DNA from: JAICYJ01 sp963766445
Lineage (GTDB): Bacteria; Actinomycetota; Thermoleophilia; Gaiellales; JAICJC01
Direction of reading: 5' to 3'
Length of the DNA stretch: 48,838 nucleotides
NCBI GenBank assembly: GCA_963766445.1
Contig: CAVXZW010000004.1
Location: forward strand, 1-48,838
Under the pieces are notes generated by a model. That model saw only the letters and a program-made list of their open reading frames with translations, was not told where the DNA came from and did not search any database. Within the stretch, counting starts at the first letter, position 1; each line of letters starts with the position of its first letter. Below, in pieces: positions 17,942 to 25,638 of the stretch. The position numbers and the translations under genes are program-made.

Positions 17942-19060
17942 CTACGACGCCCACTGATGCGCGCTCCCCTCGTGCACCGCCGCGTACACCCGATCCCGCA
18001 GCCGGTTAGCCTGCGCGGCCGTGAGCGTTCGCGTGGGGTGCCGCAGCACCAGCCTCAGCAGCACGTTCTTCTGCCCCGGCAGCAGACCGATCCGGTCGAT
18101 CGCCTGCCGTGGCAGCTGCTCGCCCGGCGTCTCGGCCACGACCGCCACCTCCTCGACCGACTCCAGCGCGGCCGGGCCGAGGCTGTCGCGCACGCGGTCG
18201 CCCAGCTCCTCGGCCGAGACGTCGGCGGCCACAGCGATCGACAGGTCGCGGCGCGTTGCCGGCATCGAGCTGACCTCCTGGTAGCGGTCGAGCGTCTGCA
18301 TCTGCGCCGCGACCCGCGGGTCGTCGCTTCGCAGCAGCCGGATGTCGCCGATGCCCTTGCGTAGCATCAGCGCCCGGTCGAGGCCGAGGCCGAGCGCCAG
18401 GCCCGACCACCGCTCCGGGTCGAGCCCGCCGCGCGCGCAGTACGTGGCCGCCGGCAAGGCCGCACTCGCAGCAGCTCGACCCACTCGCTCGCCGACCAGC
18501 ACCTCGACCTCGAGGCCCTCGTCGGTGTAGGGATGCACCGCCGCGATCGTGCGATGGCGGCTGCCGGGGAGCACCGCCGAGACGACCAGCTCGATCATCT
18601 GCTCGAGGTCGCGGCGGTCGAGCCGCGGCCCGCTGCGAATCCGCCACAGGTCGAGCTGGTGCGGCTCGCCGACGTGCAGCCGGTCGACGACGTCGCGGCG
18701 GTAGACCAGTCCCGGGCAGGCCACCACCACGTCCCGGTCACGGCCGGCCAGCCGCCGCAGGGCGGCCGGCACCATGGCCGAGGTGTGTGAGCGCAGCAGG
18801 TGCGTGTCGTCCACGTACCGCGTGTAGCGGGCATCGCGGGTGGTGGCGTCCGACGGGTAGCCGAGCAGCTCGTAGTTCTCGGCGACGGTCACCACCGGGC
18901 CGGCCCGGTGCACGACGACCGGGCAGCGCCAGCATGCGGCCAGCGCGTCGGTGATGGCGGCGGCCACCAGCTGCATGGCATGGGGGCCGTCGGCCGGGTC
19001 GGACAGGTCGCGCAGCGACAGCGCGGCGTCGAGCTGCTGGGGTGTGATGGTGCGGGGCAT
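17942..19060 (-). CDS. Single-chain phenylalanyl-tRNA synthetase-like protein (PheS core + FDX-ACB)
   Basis: 372 residues, intact. Class II aaRS signatures of PheS are clear: motif 1 region LLRSHTSAMVPAALRRL, motif 2 LVYRRDVVDRLHVGEPHQ, motif 3 LGLGLDRALMLRKGIGDIRL followed by LRSDDPRV. From about residue 280 a ferredoxin-fold anticodon-binding domain follows (RRDLSIAVAADVSAEELGDR, LPGQKNVLLRLVLRHPTRTL). Standard bacterial PheRS is an alpha2-beta2 enzyme with FDX-ACB at the end of PheT; this fused monomer matches mitochondrial PheRS architecture. It could charge tRNA-Phe, act on another amino acid, or be a repurposed paralogue. No pheST pair is in the window. Expression is probably controlled by its structured leader. 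Confidence 0.85.
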   Translation of the reverse strand: MPRTITPQQLDAALSLRDLSDPADGPHAMQLVAAAITDALAACWRCPVVVHRAGPVVTVAENYELLGYPSDATTRDARYTRYVDDTHLLRSHTSAMVPAALRRLAGRDRDVVVACPGLVYRRDVVDRLHVGEPHQLDLWRIRSGPRLDRRDLEQMIELVVSAVLPGSRHRTIAAVHPYTDEGLEVEVLVGERVGRAAASAALPAATYCARGGLDPERWSGLALGLGLDRALMLRKGIGDIRLLRSDDPRVAAQMQTLDRYQEVSSMPATRRDLSIAVAADVSAEELGDRVRDSLGPAALESVEEVAVVAETPGEQLPRQAIDRIGLLPGQKNVLLRLVLRHPTRTLTAAQANRLRDRVYAAVHEGSAHQWAS

Positions 19061-19219
19061 GGCTGGTTCCTCTCGTTGCGATGGACGGCGGCGGGAGCCC
19101 CGGCCGGCCCGGCGTGAGAGGAACGGCGATGCCTGCGGCTACGAGAGCCCGACGCGCGCCGCCGCCCCAGCCTGCGGCCGGGGCGGGGTAAACAGCGAGC
19201 TGCTGCGCGTCGACATCAT
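19061..19219 (-). promoter_or_regulatory. Structured 5' leader with Shine-Dalgarno-sequestering helix
   Basis: Read leftward, GUUCCUCUC (19124-19116) is a perfect 9-base complement of GAGAGGAAC (19074-19066), which contains the ribosome-binding site of the PheRS-like gene; 41 GC-rich bases lie between. CUCUCG near the uORF stop (about 19140-19150) could pair with CGAGAG instead, giving a mutually exclusive fold. A strong GCCCC/GGGGC hairpin lies inside the uORF (about 19165-19190). No T-box sequence (GGUACCGCG type) is present. Translational attenuation is inferred. Confidence 0.5.
19139..19219 (-). CDS. Leaderless 26-codon upstream ORF of the PheRS-like gene
   Basis: ATG ATG at 19219 begins a 26-residue frame ending in TAG at 19139-19141. 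The sequence is Ser-rich at the start, then FTPPRPQAG and AAARVGLS. The predicted -10 box ends 7 bases before the first ATG, so translation would be leaderless. It contains one Phe and a PPRP run that could slow ribosomes. Its stop lies beside the CUCUCG element of the leader, suggesting ribosome position affects folding. No homologue is recognised. Confidence 0.4.
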   Translation of the reverse strand: MMSTRSSSLFTPPRPQAGAAARVGLS

Positions 19220-19225
19220 GTGATC

Positions 19226-19254
19226 ATTGTAGCCAGCGGCTCAGCGCGTGACCA
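19226..19254 (-). promoter_or_regulatory. Predicted vegetative promoter for the PheRS-like transcript
   Basis: TGGTCA (19254-19249) and TACAAT (19231-19226) are separated by 17 bases on the minus strand and match four and five positions of the -35 and -10 consensus. The expected start point coincides with the first ATG of the short upstream ORF. The promoter sits across the 3' end of the DMT gene. Confidence 0.5.
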
Positions 19255-19675
19255 GCCACGCACCGCCGGCCACCAGCGCCAGCCCGATCACCCGGTTTGC
19301 CGAGATCGCGGTGCGCTCCAGCCCCAGCAGGCCGTACCTGTCGATGATCACCGAGGCCGTCAGCTGGCCGAGCAGGCCGGCAGCCAGGATCCCGGAGGCG
19401 CCCAGCGTGCGCACCGTCACCAGCAGCGTCGAGACGAACACCACGCCCAGCAGGCCGCCGGTCAGGTAGTACCAGGGCACCGACGTCAGGTGGATCTGCC
19501 CGAAGCCGCCCGCGAACGAGACGACTACCGCCAGCGCCAGCGTGCCGATCGCGAACGAGATGAAGGCCGCCTGGAAGGTGCCGATGGCCTTTCCCAGGTG
19601 CGAGTTGATCGGCGCCTGCGCCGCCACCAGGGCGCTCGCTGCAATCGTCAGCGCGAACGCGCCGTTTCGGTCCAT
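19241..19675 (-). CDS. DMT-superfamily transporter of the DUF606/YdcZ type
   Basis: Start taken at ATG 19675 (DRNGAFALTIAASALVAAQA begins the first helix); 144 residues with five hydrophobic segments, the usual size of DUF606 half-transporters. Motifs: PINSHLGKAIGTFQAAFISF, WYYLTGGLLGVVFVSTLLVT, ASGILAAGLLGQLTASVIID. Members are thought to act as paired or dimeric drug/metabolite exporters, but no substrate is established. It lies upstream of the PheRS-like gene on the same strand; that gene has its own promoter in the 3' end of this one. Confidence 0.85.
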   Translation of the reverse strand: MDRNGAFALTIAASALVAAQAPINSHLGKAIGTFQAAFISFAIGTLALAVVVSFAGGFGQIHLTSVPWYYLTGGLLGVVFVSTLLVTVRTLGASGILAAGLLGQLTASVIIDRYGLLGLERTAISANRVIGLALVAGGAWLVTR

Positions 19676-19749
19676 GCGACCAAGTTCGCCCCGCCGGCAC
19701 ATCAGTCCTTCACTTGACGCGATGGCCGGTTTCACGGATGTTTGGTCGC

Positions 19750-20118
19750 ATGAAGGCGCGCTTCGCAGCCCTGATCGGCCTGGTCGCCGTGGTGGTGATC
19801 GTGATCCTGGTCGGCGGCTACTGGTACGTGAAGGACCGCACCCGCATCAGCCAGACGTCGCTCCAATCCCAGGTGGCTGCGAAGGAGGGGGGAACCAAGG
19901 CCACGTGCATCAAGAAGGACTCGAACGCCGCGCACTGGCTGTGCGCCGTCTCGGTCTCCAGTCAGCCCGAGAAGTGCGTCAAGGCACACGTCCGGCCGTG
20001 GGGCTCGGTGATCATCGTCGACGGCTTCCGTAAGTGCCAGGCGGATCCGGCACTGGCGCCACTGTTCCGGGATACGACGAAGAAGAAGAAGAAGGCGAAG
20101 CAGCAGTCCTCGGCGTGA
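19750..20118 (+). CDS. Single-TM extracytoplasmic protein with four cysteines
   Basis: Start at ATG 19750 or 19738; both precede one membrane helix (FAALIGLVAVVVIVILVGGY). The outer domain of about 85 residues has four Cys (ATCIKKD, HWLCAVSV, EKCVKAH, RKCQADP) that could form two disulfides, and ends in a Lys-rich tail (KKKKKAKQQ). About 122 residues. No family recognised. The last 107 bases overlap the PAP2 gene on the other strand. Confidence 0.6.
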   Translation: MKARFAALIGLVAVVVIVILVGGYWYVKDRTRISQTSLQSQVAAKEGGTKATCIKKDSNAAHWLCAVSVSSQPEKCVKAHVRPWGSVIIVDGFRKCQADPALAPLFRDTTKKKKKAKQQSSA

Positions 20119-20749
20119 GGCTGTAGGCCTGGGCGAGGTAGTACAGCGCCATCCCCGCCAGGATGCCGCCCGCGATGTCGGTGGGCAGGTGCCAGCCGTT
20201 GATCAGCAGGCAGACCGCCACGGCCACGCACCACAGCCCCAGCGCGATCCGCAGCGCCGGGATCACCGCGGCCACCGCGCCGGTGATCAGGATCGCGCGC
20301 AGCATGTGGCCGCTCGGAAACGACGAGTCGAAGGTCAGCCCGAAGCCGTGCCAGATGCCGCTGTGGTGCTGTCCCACCACCAGCTTGGAGACGATCTCGA
20401 TCACGAGCGCCATCCCCAGCGCCGCCGGCCAGGCCGCCGCGGCCCGGGTCCGGCGCCGCGCCAGCAGGCAGATGGCCGCGATCGCGATCACGATCGCCGT
20501 GACCATCGGCCCGGCCGGGCTGATCAGCACCTCCGTCCACTCGCGCATCTGCGGGTGGCCGTTTCCGCCCGCAAGCGGCTGCAGGTTGTGTACCGCGAAA
20601 GCGTTCACCCGGTCGAAGTCGGTGATGTCCACGAGTGCGGCCAGCACGACGAACGCTGCGGAGTACCACAGCGCTCGCCGAGTCAGAGCCAAACGCCGGG
20701 TCACAGATAAACGGTACACGAGACGGTTCGGGGGATTGACGGTTCGCAC
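20012..20749 (-). CDS. PAP2-superfamily membrane phosphatase with altered motifs
   Basis: A polytopic protein of up to 245 residues (GTG 20749; GTG 20704 is an alternative start). It keeps the central PSGHM motif (SSFPSGHMLRAILITGAV) and GWHLPTDIAGG with the catalytic His and Asp. The first motif reads KLVVGQHHSG where the family has KxxxxxxRP, and the Arg of the SRxxxxxH motif is replaced (CLLINGWH), so two phosphate-binding Arg are missing. Family role: removal of phosphate from lipid phosphates such as undecaprenyl pyrophosphate or phosphatidate at the membrane surface. Activity of this copy is doubtful or shifted. Its Ser-rich tail lies antisense to the preceding gene. Confidence 0.75.
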   Translation of the reverse strand: MRTVNPPNRLVYRLSVTRRLALTRRALWYSAAFVVLAALVDITDFDRVNAFAVHNLQPLAGGNGHPQMREWTEVLISPAGPMVTAIVIAIAAICLLARRRTRAAAAWPAALGMALVIEIVSKLVVGQHHSGIWHGFGLTFDSSFPSGHMLRAILITGAVAAVIPALRIALGLWCVAVAVCLLINGWHLPTDIAGGILAGMALYYLAQAYSLTPRTAASPSSSSSSYPGTVAPVPDPPGTYGSRRR

Positions 20750-20954
20750 ATGTAATGGGATTGTAAGGGTGGCTCCGTCGGGTAAAACAGTGGGATGGCA
20801 GAGTGGGGCAGACCCAGCCGGGAACCGCTGCGCGTGCGCGCGATCCCGGTGGCTCTGCCTCCCGTTGCGTGACCGGCGGAGCCGCTACCTGTCTGCGAGC
20901 GGTGGCGCCCTGGAGATGGACAGCCGCTCGTACCACCCGTAAGCTGCCAGCGGC

Positions 20955-23048
20955 TTGAGAACGCTCCGACATCGCCCGCGCTCCACCCGGTTCGCGGCGC
21001 TGGCCGCGCTGGTGCTGCTGGCGCTGGCCGTGCCGGCGGCCGCGTCCGCCGACACCTGGCCGATGTTCCACCACGACACCAGCCACTCCGGTGTCTCGTC
21101 CGAGACCGCCGTCAGCACCACCACGGCCGCCTCGCTGGGGGTGAACTGGCAGGTCAACACCGGCTCGCAGGCGCGCACCTCGCCGATCGTCGCCCACAGC
21201 ACGGCGCTCAACCAGGATCTCGTCTACGAGGGCTCCGACAACGGCGTCGTCTCGGCCTACGACGCCCACACCGGCGTCCGCGTGTGGTGGCACAAGGTGG
21301 GGGCGACCGTCAACTCGACTCCGGCGGTGTCGGGCACCAAGCTCTGGTTCGGCTCGTCCGACAAGTACCTGTACGCGCTCAACGCCAACACCGGGGCGCA
21401 GGTCTGCCGGTACTACACGGGCGGCGTGATCTCGGCCTCGCCGGTGGTCACGGGCGGCGTCGTCTACTTCGGCGATAACGGCCTCACCGGCGGCGACGAC
21501 GGCGGCACCTTCTGGGCGATCAACGCCTCCAACTGCACGCTCAAGTGGAAGTTCACGAGCTTCGGCGACCCGGTCGGCAGCCAGCCGCTGGTGGGCTCGT
21601 GGTCGTCGCCGGCCACGGCCACCACAGCGACCGGCCGGGCGCTGGTGGTGTTCGGCTCGTCCAGCCCGGAGGGCGCCGTGTACGCGCTGGACGCGAACAC
21701 CGGCGCGTTGGTGTGGCGGTTCGCGACGCAGCATTTCGACCTGGACGAGGACGTGGGCGCGGGGCCGACCATCTCCGCGCCGGGCGTGAACGGCCTGGCC
21801 GACGGCGCCGTCTACGTGGCCGGCAAGGACAACATCTTCTACGCCCTCAACCTGCGCACCGGCGCCGAGCTGTGGGAGTACTCGACCCGCAGCCTGGATC
21901 CCGTCAACACCTGGATGCGCTCGACCGCCGCGCTGCAGGGCCGCACGCTGTTCGTCGGCTACGGGGCCGGGATCCTGGCGCTGGACGCCGTCACGGGGGC
22001 GAAGGTCTGGAGCACGCAGGATTCGGGCCCGGCGACGGATGAGGTCGTGTCGTCGCCGGCGCTGTCCGGGCCGGCCGGCCAGCAGGTGGTGATGGCGGGC
22101 GACATGAGCGGCGTGTTCTACGCGTTCAGCGCGGCCACCGGCGCCAAGCTGTGGTCGTATGACACGAACACCCTCATCTACGCATCGCCCAGCTTCGCCG
22201 ACGGCGCCGTCTACGTGGCCAGCGCCAACGGCTTCCTGTACTCGTTCGTGCCGGGCGGCCCGGCCAGCGGACGGCCGTCGACGGTGCTCTCCAGCCCGGC
22301 CCGAAACGCGGTGGTCAGCAACACCGGCACGTTGGTGATCAGCGGCAGCGCCACGGACGACAAGGGCGTGGCGCGGGTGGACGTGGGCGTGAAGATGAAC
22401 GGCAAGTGGTGGAACGCCGCCACCAAGACGTGGGTGCCGGCCTTCACCCCCAACCCGGCCAAGCTGGCCGCCCCCGGCAAGCCGTCCACCACGTGGACGT
22501 TCAGCCTGCCGGTGCCGGCGGCGGGCGGGCCGGTGGTGGCGCAGGCCGACGCGGTGGACACGGACGGCCAGACCGATCCCCAGCCGAAGCTGGTGCCGTT
22601 CACCCTGACGTCGCTGGGCAACCCGCCGGACACGACCATCACCACGCCCACCTTCGCCCAGGTGTTCTTCTTCCCGAACGGCCGCAACAGCTTCCCGATC
22701 ACGATCTCGGGCACCGCCACCGACACGCTGGGCGCGCACCCGGGCATCAAGAAGGTGCTGCTGACGGTGCTGAACATCGAGCACGCCGAGTACTACTGCG
22801 GTCCGGCCGGTTGCCCGGGGCTACCGGGCGTGTTCTGGAGGGCCAAGTTCATCAGCTTCTCGGCCACGCTGGCCAGCCCCAACGCGACGCACACGAACTG
22901 GACGACGACGTTCCCGACCTACAACCACCCGCACAAGTACCGGATCGCGGCCTGGGCGATCGACCTGGACGGGCAGGCGGATACCAGCAAGGCGCAGGTG
23001 CAGCGGATCTGCGTGCGCGATCCGGGCGATCTGACGCCCTGCGTGTAG
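20955..23048 (+). CDS. Secreted PQQ-like (BamB-type) beta-propeller protein with C-terminal Ig-like part
   Basis: 697 residues from TTG 20955, intact, with a signal peptide (FAALAALVLLALAVPAAASA). Residues about 35-430 are a PQQ-enzyme-like propeller: repeated blades such as LVYEGSDNGVVSAYDAHTG, VYALDANTGALVWRF and FYALNLRTGAELWEYS, with the A-x-D/N-x-x-T-G-x-x-x-W tryptophan-docking motif. From about 440 to the end is an Ig-like region (SSPARNAVVSNTGTLVISG, FPITISGTATDTLGAHPGIK) with four late Cys. No PQQ-binding catalytic Asp/Glu set is assigned, so it is more likely a binding or scaffold protein than a dehydrogenase. It diverges from the PAP2 gene across a spacer of about 205 bases. Confidence 0.88.
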   Translation: MRTLRHRPRSTRFAALAALVLLALAVPAAASADTWPMFHHDTSHSGVSSETAVSTTTAASLGVNWQVNTGSQARTSPIVAHSTALNQDLVYEGSDNGVVSAYDAHTGVRVWWHKVGATVNSTPAVSGTKLWFGSSDKYLYALNANTGAQVCRYYTGGVISASPVVTGGVVYFGDNGLTGGDDGGTFWAINASNCTLKWKFTSFGDPVGSQPLVGSWSSPATATTATGRALVVFGSSSPEGAVYALDANTGALVWRFATQHFDLDEDVGAGPTISAPGVNGLADGAVYVAGKDNIFYALNLRTGAELWEYSTRSLDPVNTWMRSTAALQGRTLFVGYGAGILALDAVTGAKVWSTQDSGPATDEVVSSPALSGPAGQQVVMAGDMSGVFYAFSAATGAKLWSYDTNTLIYASPSFADGAVYVASANGFLYSFVPGGPASGRPSTVLSSPARNAVVSNTGTLVISGSATDDKGVARVDVGVKMNGKWWNAATKTWVPAFTPNPAKLAAPGKPSTTWTFSLPVPAAGGPVVAQADAVDTDGQTDPQPKLVPFTLTSLGNPPDTTITTPTFAQVFFFPNGRNSFPITISGTATDTLGAHPGIKKVLLTVLNIEHAEYYCGPAGCPGLPGVFWRAKFISFSATLASPNATHTNWTTTFPTYNHPHKYRIAAWAIDLDGQADTSKAQVQRICVRDPGDLTPCV

Positions 23049-23103
23049 CGCGGTCGTCCAGCTCGATGGCGTCGTGGCCATACATGCGAGTACAGTCGCC
23101 CGC

Positions 23104-23987
23104 ATGACCGACCACCTCACCGTCACCACGCCCTCCGGCCGGACGCTGCGGGTTCACAGCGCGGGCGACCCCGCCGCCCGACCGTGTTCGTCCTGCACGG
23201 CAGCCCTTCCAGCGGCATGCTGTATCCCCCCAACGTCGAGGACGCCGCCGCGCACGGCCTGCGCCTGGTCTCCTACGACCGGCCCGGCTACGGCGGCTCG
23301 ACGCCGCATCCCGGCCGCCGCGTGGCCGACGCCGCAGCCGACGTGGGCGCGATCGCCGACCACCTCGGCCTCGACCGCTTCGCCGTCTGGGGCCACTCCG
23401 GCGGCGGGCCGCATGCCCTGGCCTGCGCAGCGCTGGCCGGTGATCGCCTGGTCGGAACGGCGGCGCTCGCGGGTCCCGCGCCCTACGACGCCGAGGGCCT
23501 GGACTGGACGGCCGGCATGGGGGAGGGCAACGTCGAGGATTTCGCCCTCGCCGTGGCCGGTGGCGACGCCTACGAGGCCCGGCTCCAGGAGCTGCGCGTT
23601 GAGCTGCGGGGCGCCGACACGGCGGGCGTGATGGAGGCGCTAAAGACGCTGCTCTCGGAGGTCGACCGGGCCGAGCTGACCGATCAGGTGGCGGCGTTCA
23701 TGACGGCGGCCACGAGCGAGGGGATGGAGCCCGGCGTCGAGGGCATGCGCGGCGACGACCAGGCCTTCATGCACCCGTGGGGCTTCGACCTGGCGACCAT
23801 CCCCGGCCCGCTTCGCATCTACCACGGCCACCACGACCGGTTCGTGCCGGTCAGCCACGGTGAGTGGCTGGCCGCGCAGATCCCGGCCGCGGAGGCGCAC
23901 ATCTCCGAGGACGAGGGACACCTGACGCTGTACACGCGCGGCGCCCGCGAGTGCCACGCCTGGTTCGCGGAGTTGCTGGCCGGCTAG
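23104..23987 (+). CDS. Alpha/beta hydrolase, one frameshift near 23175
   Basis: The ATG at 23104 begins MTDHLTVTTPSGRTLRVHSA in one frame; after a slip in the GCCGCCCGACC tract (about 23170-23184) the other frame continues TVFVLHGSPSSGMLYPP and runs intact to 23987. About 294 residues, normal for the family. The catalytic triad is visible: nucleophile Ser in WGHSGGGPHAL, Asp in YHGHHDRFVPV, His in EDEGHLTLYT; the HGSP motif forms the oxyanion hole. Cytoplasmic; substrate unknown (esterase, epoxide hydrolase or lactonase are possible). Its TAG and the stop of the convergent cupin gene share the palindrome CTAG. Confidence 0.87.
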
Positions 23988-24586
23988 GTGCCGGCTACCC
24001 GGCGCGAAGCTCGGTGGCGGGCGCGTCGGCCGGCTGGTTGCACCCAGGCGTCGACGGCCGCCTCCTCCCACAGCATGCGGCCCCGGAAGTAGCCTGCCGG
24101 GTCGGGGAAGGTGGGGTCGCTGATGCGGGCCCGCACCTCGTCGCGGCGGACGCCCAGCCTGGCCGCGATCAGGTCACGGTCGACCAGACGGGTGGGCGGC
24201 GTGGGGACAGGGTGTGCGACCTCGGGCGAGCGGTCGCTGGCGCGGCCGTAGTCGTCCATCAGCCGGATCACGTCATCCAGCTGGGGCGTGGAGGCCTCCA
24301 GGATCTGGCTCGGCTCCAGCGCCTCGACCGTGTGCACCTCGCCGGGGCGGGTGCGCCAGCAGTCGCCGGGGTGCATCAGCGTGGTGACCAGCTCGTCGAT
24401 GCCTGACCCCTTGGACAGCCGCACGGCGCCCGACAGCAGGTAGCTGCTCTCGTCCTTGTGCTGGTGGTACTGCAGCGACAACCGGTGTCCCTGCTCCACG
24501 TGCAGCAGCTTCCCGGCGTACTGATCCGTGTGTGCCCACCAGATCTCGAAGCCCCACGGCTTCTCAACCCGTCGAATCTGGTTCAT
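23984..24586 (-). CDS. Cupin protein fused to a C-terminal HTH-like domain
   Basis: ATG 24586 begins MNQIRRVEKPWGFEIWWA; 200 residues. The first 115 form a cupin barrel similar to the C-terminal half of type II mannose-6-phosphate isomerase/GMP enzymes: KLLHVEQGHRLSLQYHQHKD (metal His pair), SSYLLSGAVRL, MHPGDCWRTRPGEVHTVEAL. From about residue 140, DRDLIAARLGVRRDEVRARI and GRMLWEEAAVDAW resemble the AlpA/excisionase winged helix that binds DNA. This suggests a sugar- or metal-sensing regulator, although an enzyme with a helical tail cannot be excluded. A TTGACA-like box lies just upstream (about 24633-24638). Confidence 0.7.
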   Translation of the reverse strand: MNQIRRVEKPWGFEIWWAHTDQYAGKLLHVEQGHRLSLQYHQHKDESSYLLSGAVRLSKGSGIDELVTTLMHPGDCWRTRPGEVHTVEALEPSQILEASTPQLDDVIRLMDDYGRASDRSPEVAHPVPTPPTRLVDRDLIAARLGVRRDEVRARISDPTFPDPAGYFRGRMLWEEAAVDAWVQPAGRRARHRASRRVAGT

Positions 24587-24699
24587 CCGCCCACCTCCCC
24601 CGGGCGTTCGAGGATTGCACCGCTGGCGGAACATGTCAAGTTCTAGGGCCGGTCGAGGGCGACGTCGAGGCGCGTCTGCGCGGCGGAGCGGCCTGAGCC

Positions 24700-24962
24700 A
24701 TGAGAGGGGGGAACTGGTGGAGCCGGATCACCGGCCAGCTCGGCGACGGCAAGCAGCGGCACGAGCTCAGCAAGACTCGCAAGGCGGTGGCCGTGGTCTT
24801 CGCCTCGCTGGTGCTGATGTCTCTGATTCGGCGCGGCTGCCTTCGCGGCCGCCGGCGGTAACGGCGGCGGGAAGAACGGTAACGGCAACGGGGAACAGTG
24901 GCACTCCGGCCGGCTGCGTCGAGGGCCAGGGGCAGGTCACGTTGCACAACTCGAACTGCTGA
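24700..24962 (+). CDS. Small secreted Gly/Asn-rich protein, frame-broken
   Basis: The ATG at 24700 starts a charged leader (RGGNWWSRITGQLGDGKQRH) and a hydrophobic stretch (AVAVVFASLVLMSLI). The starting frame stops at 24861. Switching frame near 24832 gives AAAFAAAGGNGGGKNGNGN, a plausible signal cleavage and Gly/Asn linker, and a second switch near 24885 gives GTPAGCVEGQGQVTLHNSNC and a TGA at 24962. Two +1 slips therefore restore one small exported protein of about 87 residues with two Cys. The function is unknown, and the reconstruction is only moderately certain. Confidence 0.4.
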
Positions 24963-25123
24963 ACGTCGACGGGGAACACGTTCGGTCTACCCGCGGTCGT
25001 TCGGGTCGTCAGGCGCTGTGCTAAGAGCACAACAGAATGACTCCTGGGGCCTCGATGAGCTTGAAGCAGATCGGCCAGTCGGCGAGCAGTAGGAACGATT
25101 CGTACGTGGGTACGATCGCCCAC

Positions 25124-25575
25124 ATGCTGGACATCTCGGTTTCCGAGAGCACGTCGGCGTCCCCCGAGCAGGTGCTCGCTGCGGCCACCGACCTCTCCGA
25201 GGATCGCGTCAAGGTGTGGCCGAACTCGAAGCCACAATACTTCGAAGTGCATGCTCAGGGAGCAGGCTTCGCCGAGGTGACCGAGGGCTTCCGGCCGCCC
25301 TTTGGCCGCGTCTGGGAGCGGAGCCGTTACGAGTGGGGGCCTGGGGCGATCCGCCAGGACGTGATCGACTCCAACGTGCTCGCGCCCGGCAGTACCTGGG
25401 AGCTCAAGGTTTCGCCGAGCGCTGGCGGCAGCACCGTCGAGATGCGACTGAGGCGGGAGTTCCGACGCAGCGCCAAGGGCGGACCGCCTCCGCGATCAAC
25501 CAACTCGGGGGCAGACGCATGTGGGGCTGGTACCTGCGCAAAGCCCTGGCCGAGGTGGAGAGGCGCGCGTCTTAA
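25124..25575 (+). CDS. SRPBCC (START/polyketide cyclase-like) protein, one frameshift
   Basis: The start at ATG 25124 begins LDISVSESTSASPEQVLAAA, the first strand and helix of an SRPBCC fold; the frame upstream is not conserved. Further signatures are VWPNSKPQYFEVHAQGAGFA, WERSRYEWGPGAIRQDVID and STVEMRLRREF. After about 25478 the frame should shift to give AINQLGGRRMWGWYLRKALA and a stop at 25575, matching the C-terminal helix that closes the ligand cavity. About 150 residues. These proteins bind hydrophobic ligands; the ligand is not known. Followed by a strong hairpin. Confidence 0.65.
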
Positions 25576-25594
25576 GGCGAGACCCGCCGTCGCC

Positions 25595-25626
25595 GGTGGT
25601 GGGGTCGGGCTTCCGACCCCACCACC
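25595..25626. terminator. Bidirectional terminator hairpin, 14-bp perfect stem
   Basis: GGTGGTGGGGTCGG (25595-25608) and CCGACCCCACCACC (25613-25626) pair perfectly around a GCTT tetraloop. It lies between the convergent stops at 25575 and 25639, so it can serve both genes. There is no T-tract, common for high-GC genomes. Confidence 0.75.
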
Positions 25627-25638
25627 AGCATCCCCCGT

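Noticed and set aside
19061..19219. T-box riboswitch upstream of the PheRS-like gene
   Set aside because: No T-box consensus or specifier stem could be found; the SD-sequestering helix and uORF are a different arrangement.
20040..20118. Poly-Ser tail of the PAP2 protein as a functional feature
   Set aside because: It is the antisense reading of the Lys-rich end of the 19750 gene, so it probably reflects overlap only.
19962..22784. 940-codon minus-strand ORF
   Set aside because: It lies antisense to the PQQ-like gene, is Arg/His/Gly-rich without motifs, and reflects high GC at third positions of the plus-strand gene.
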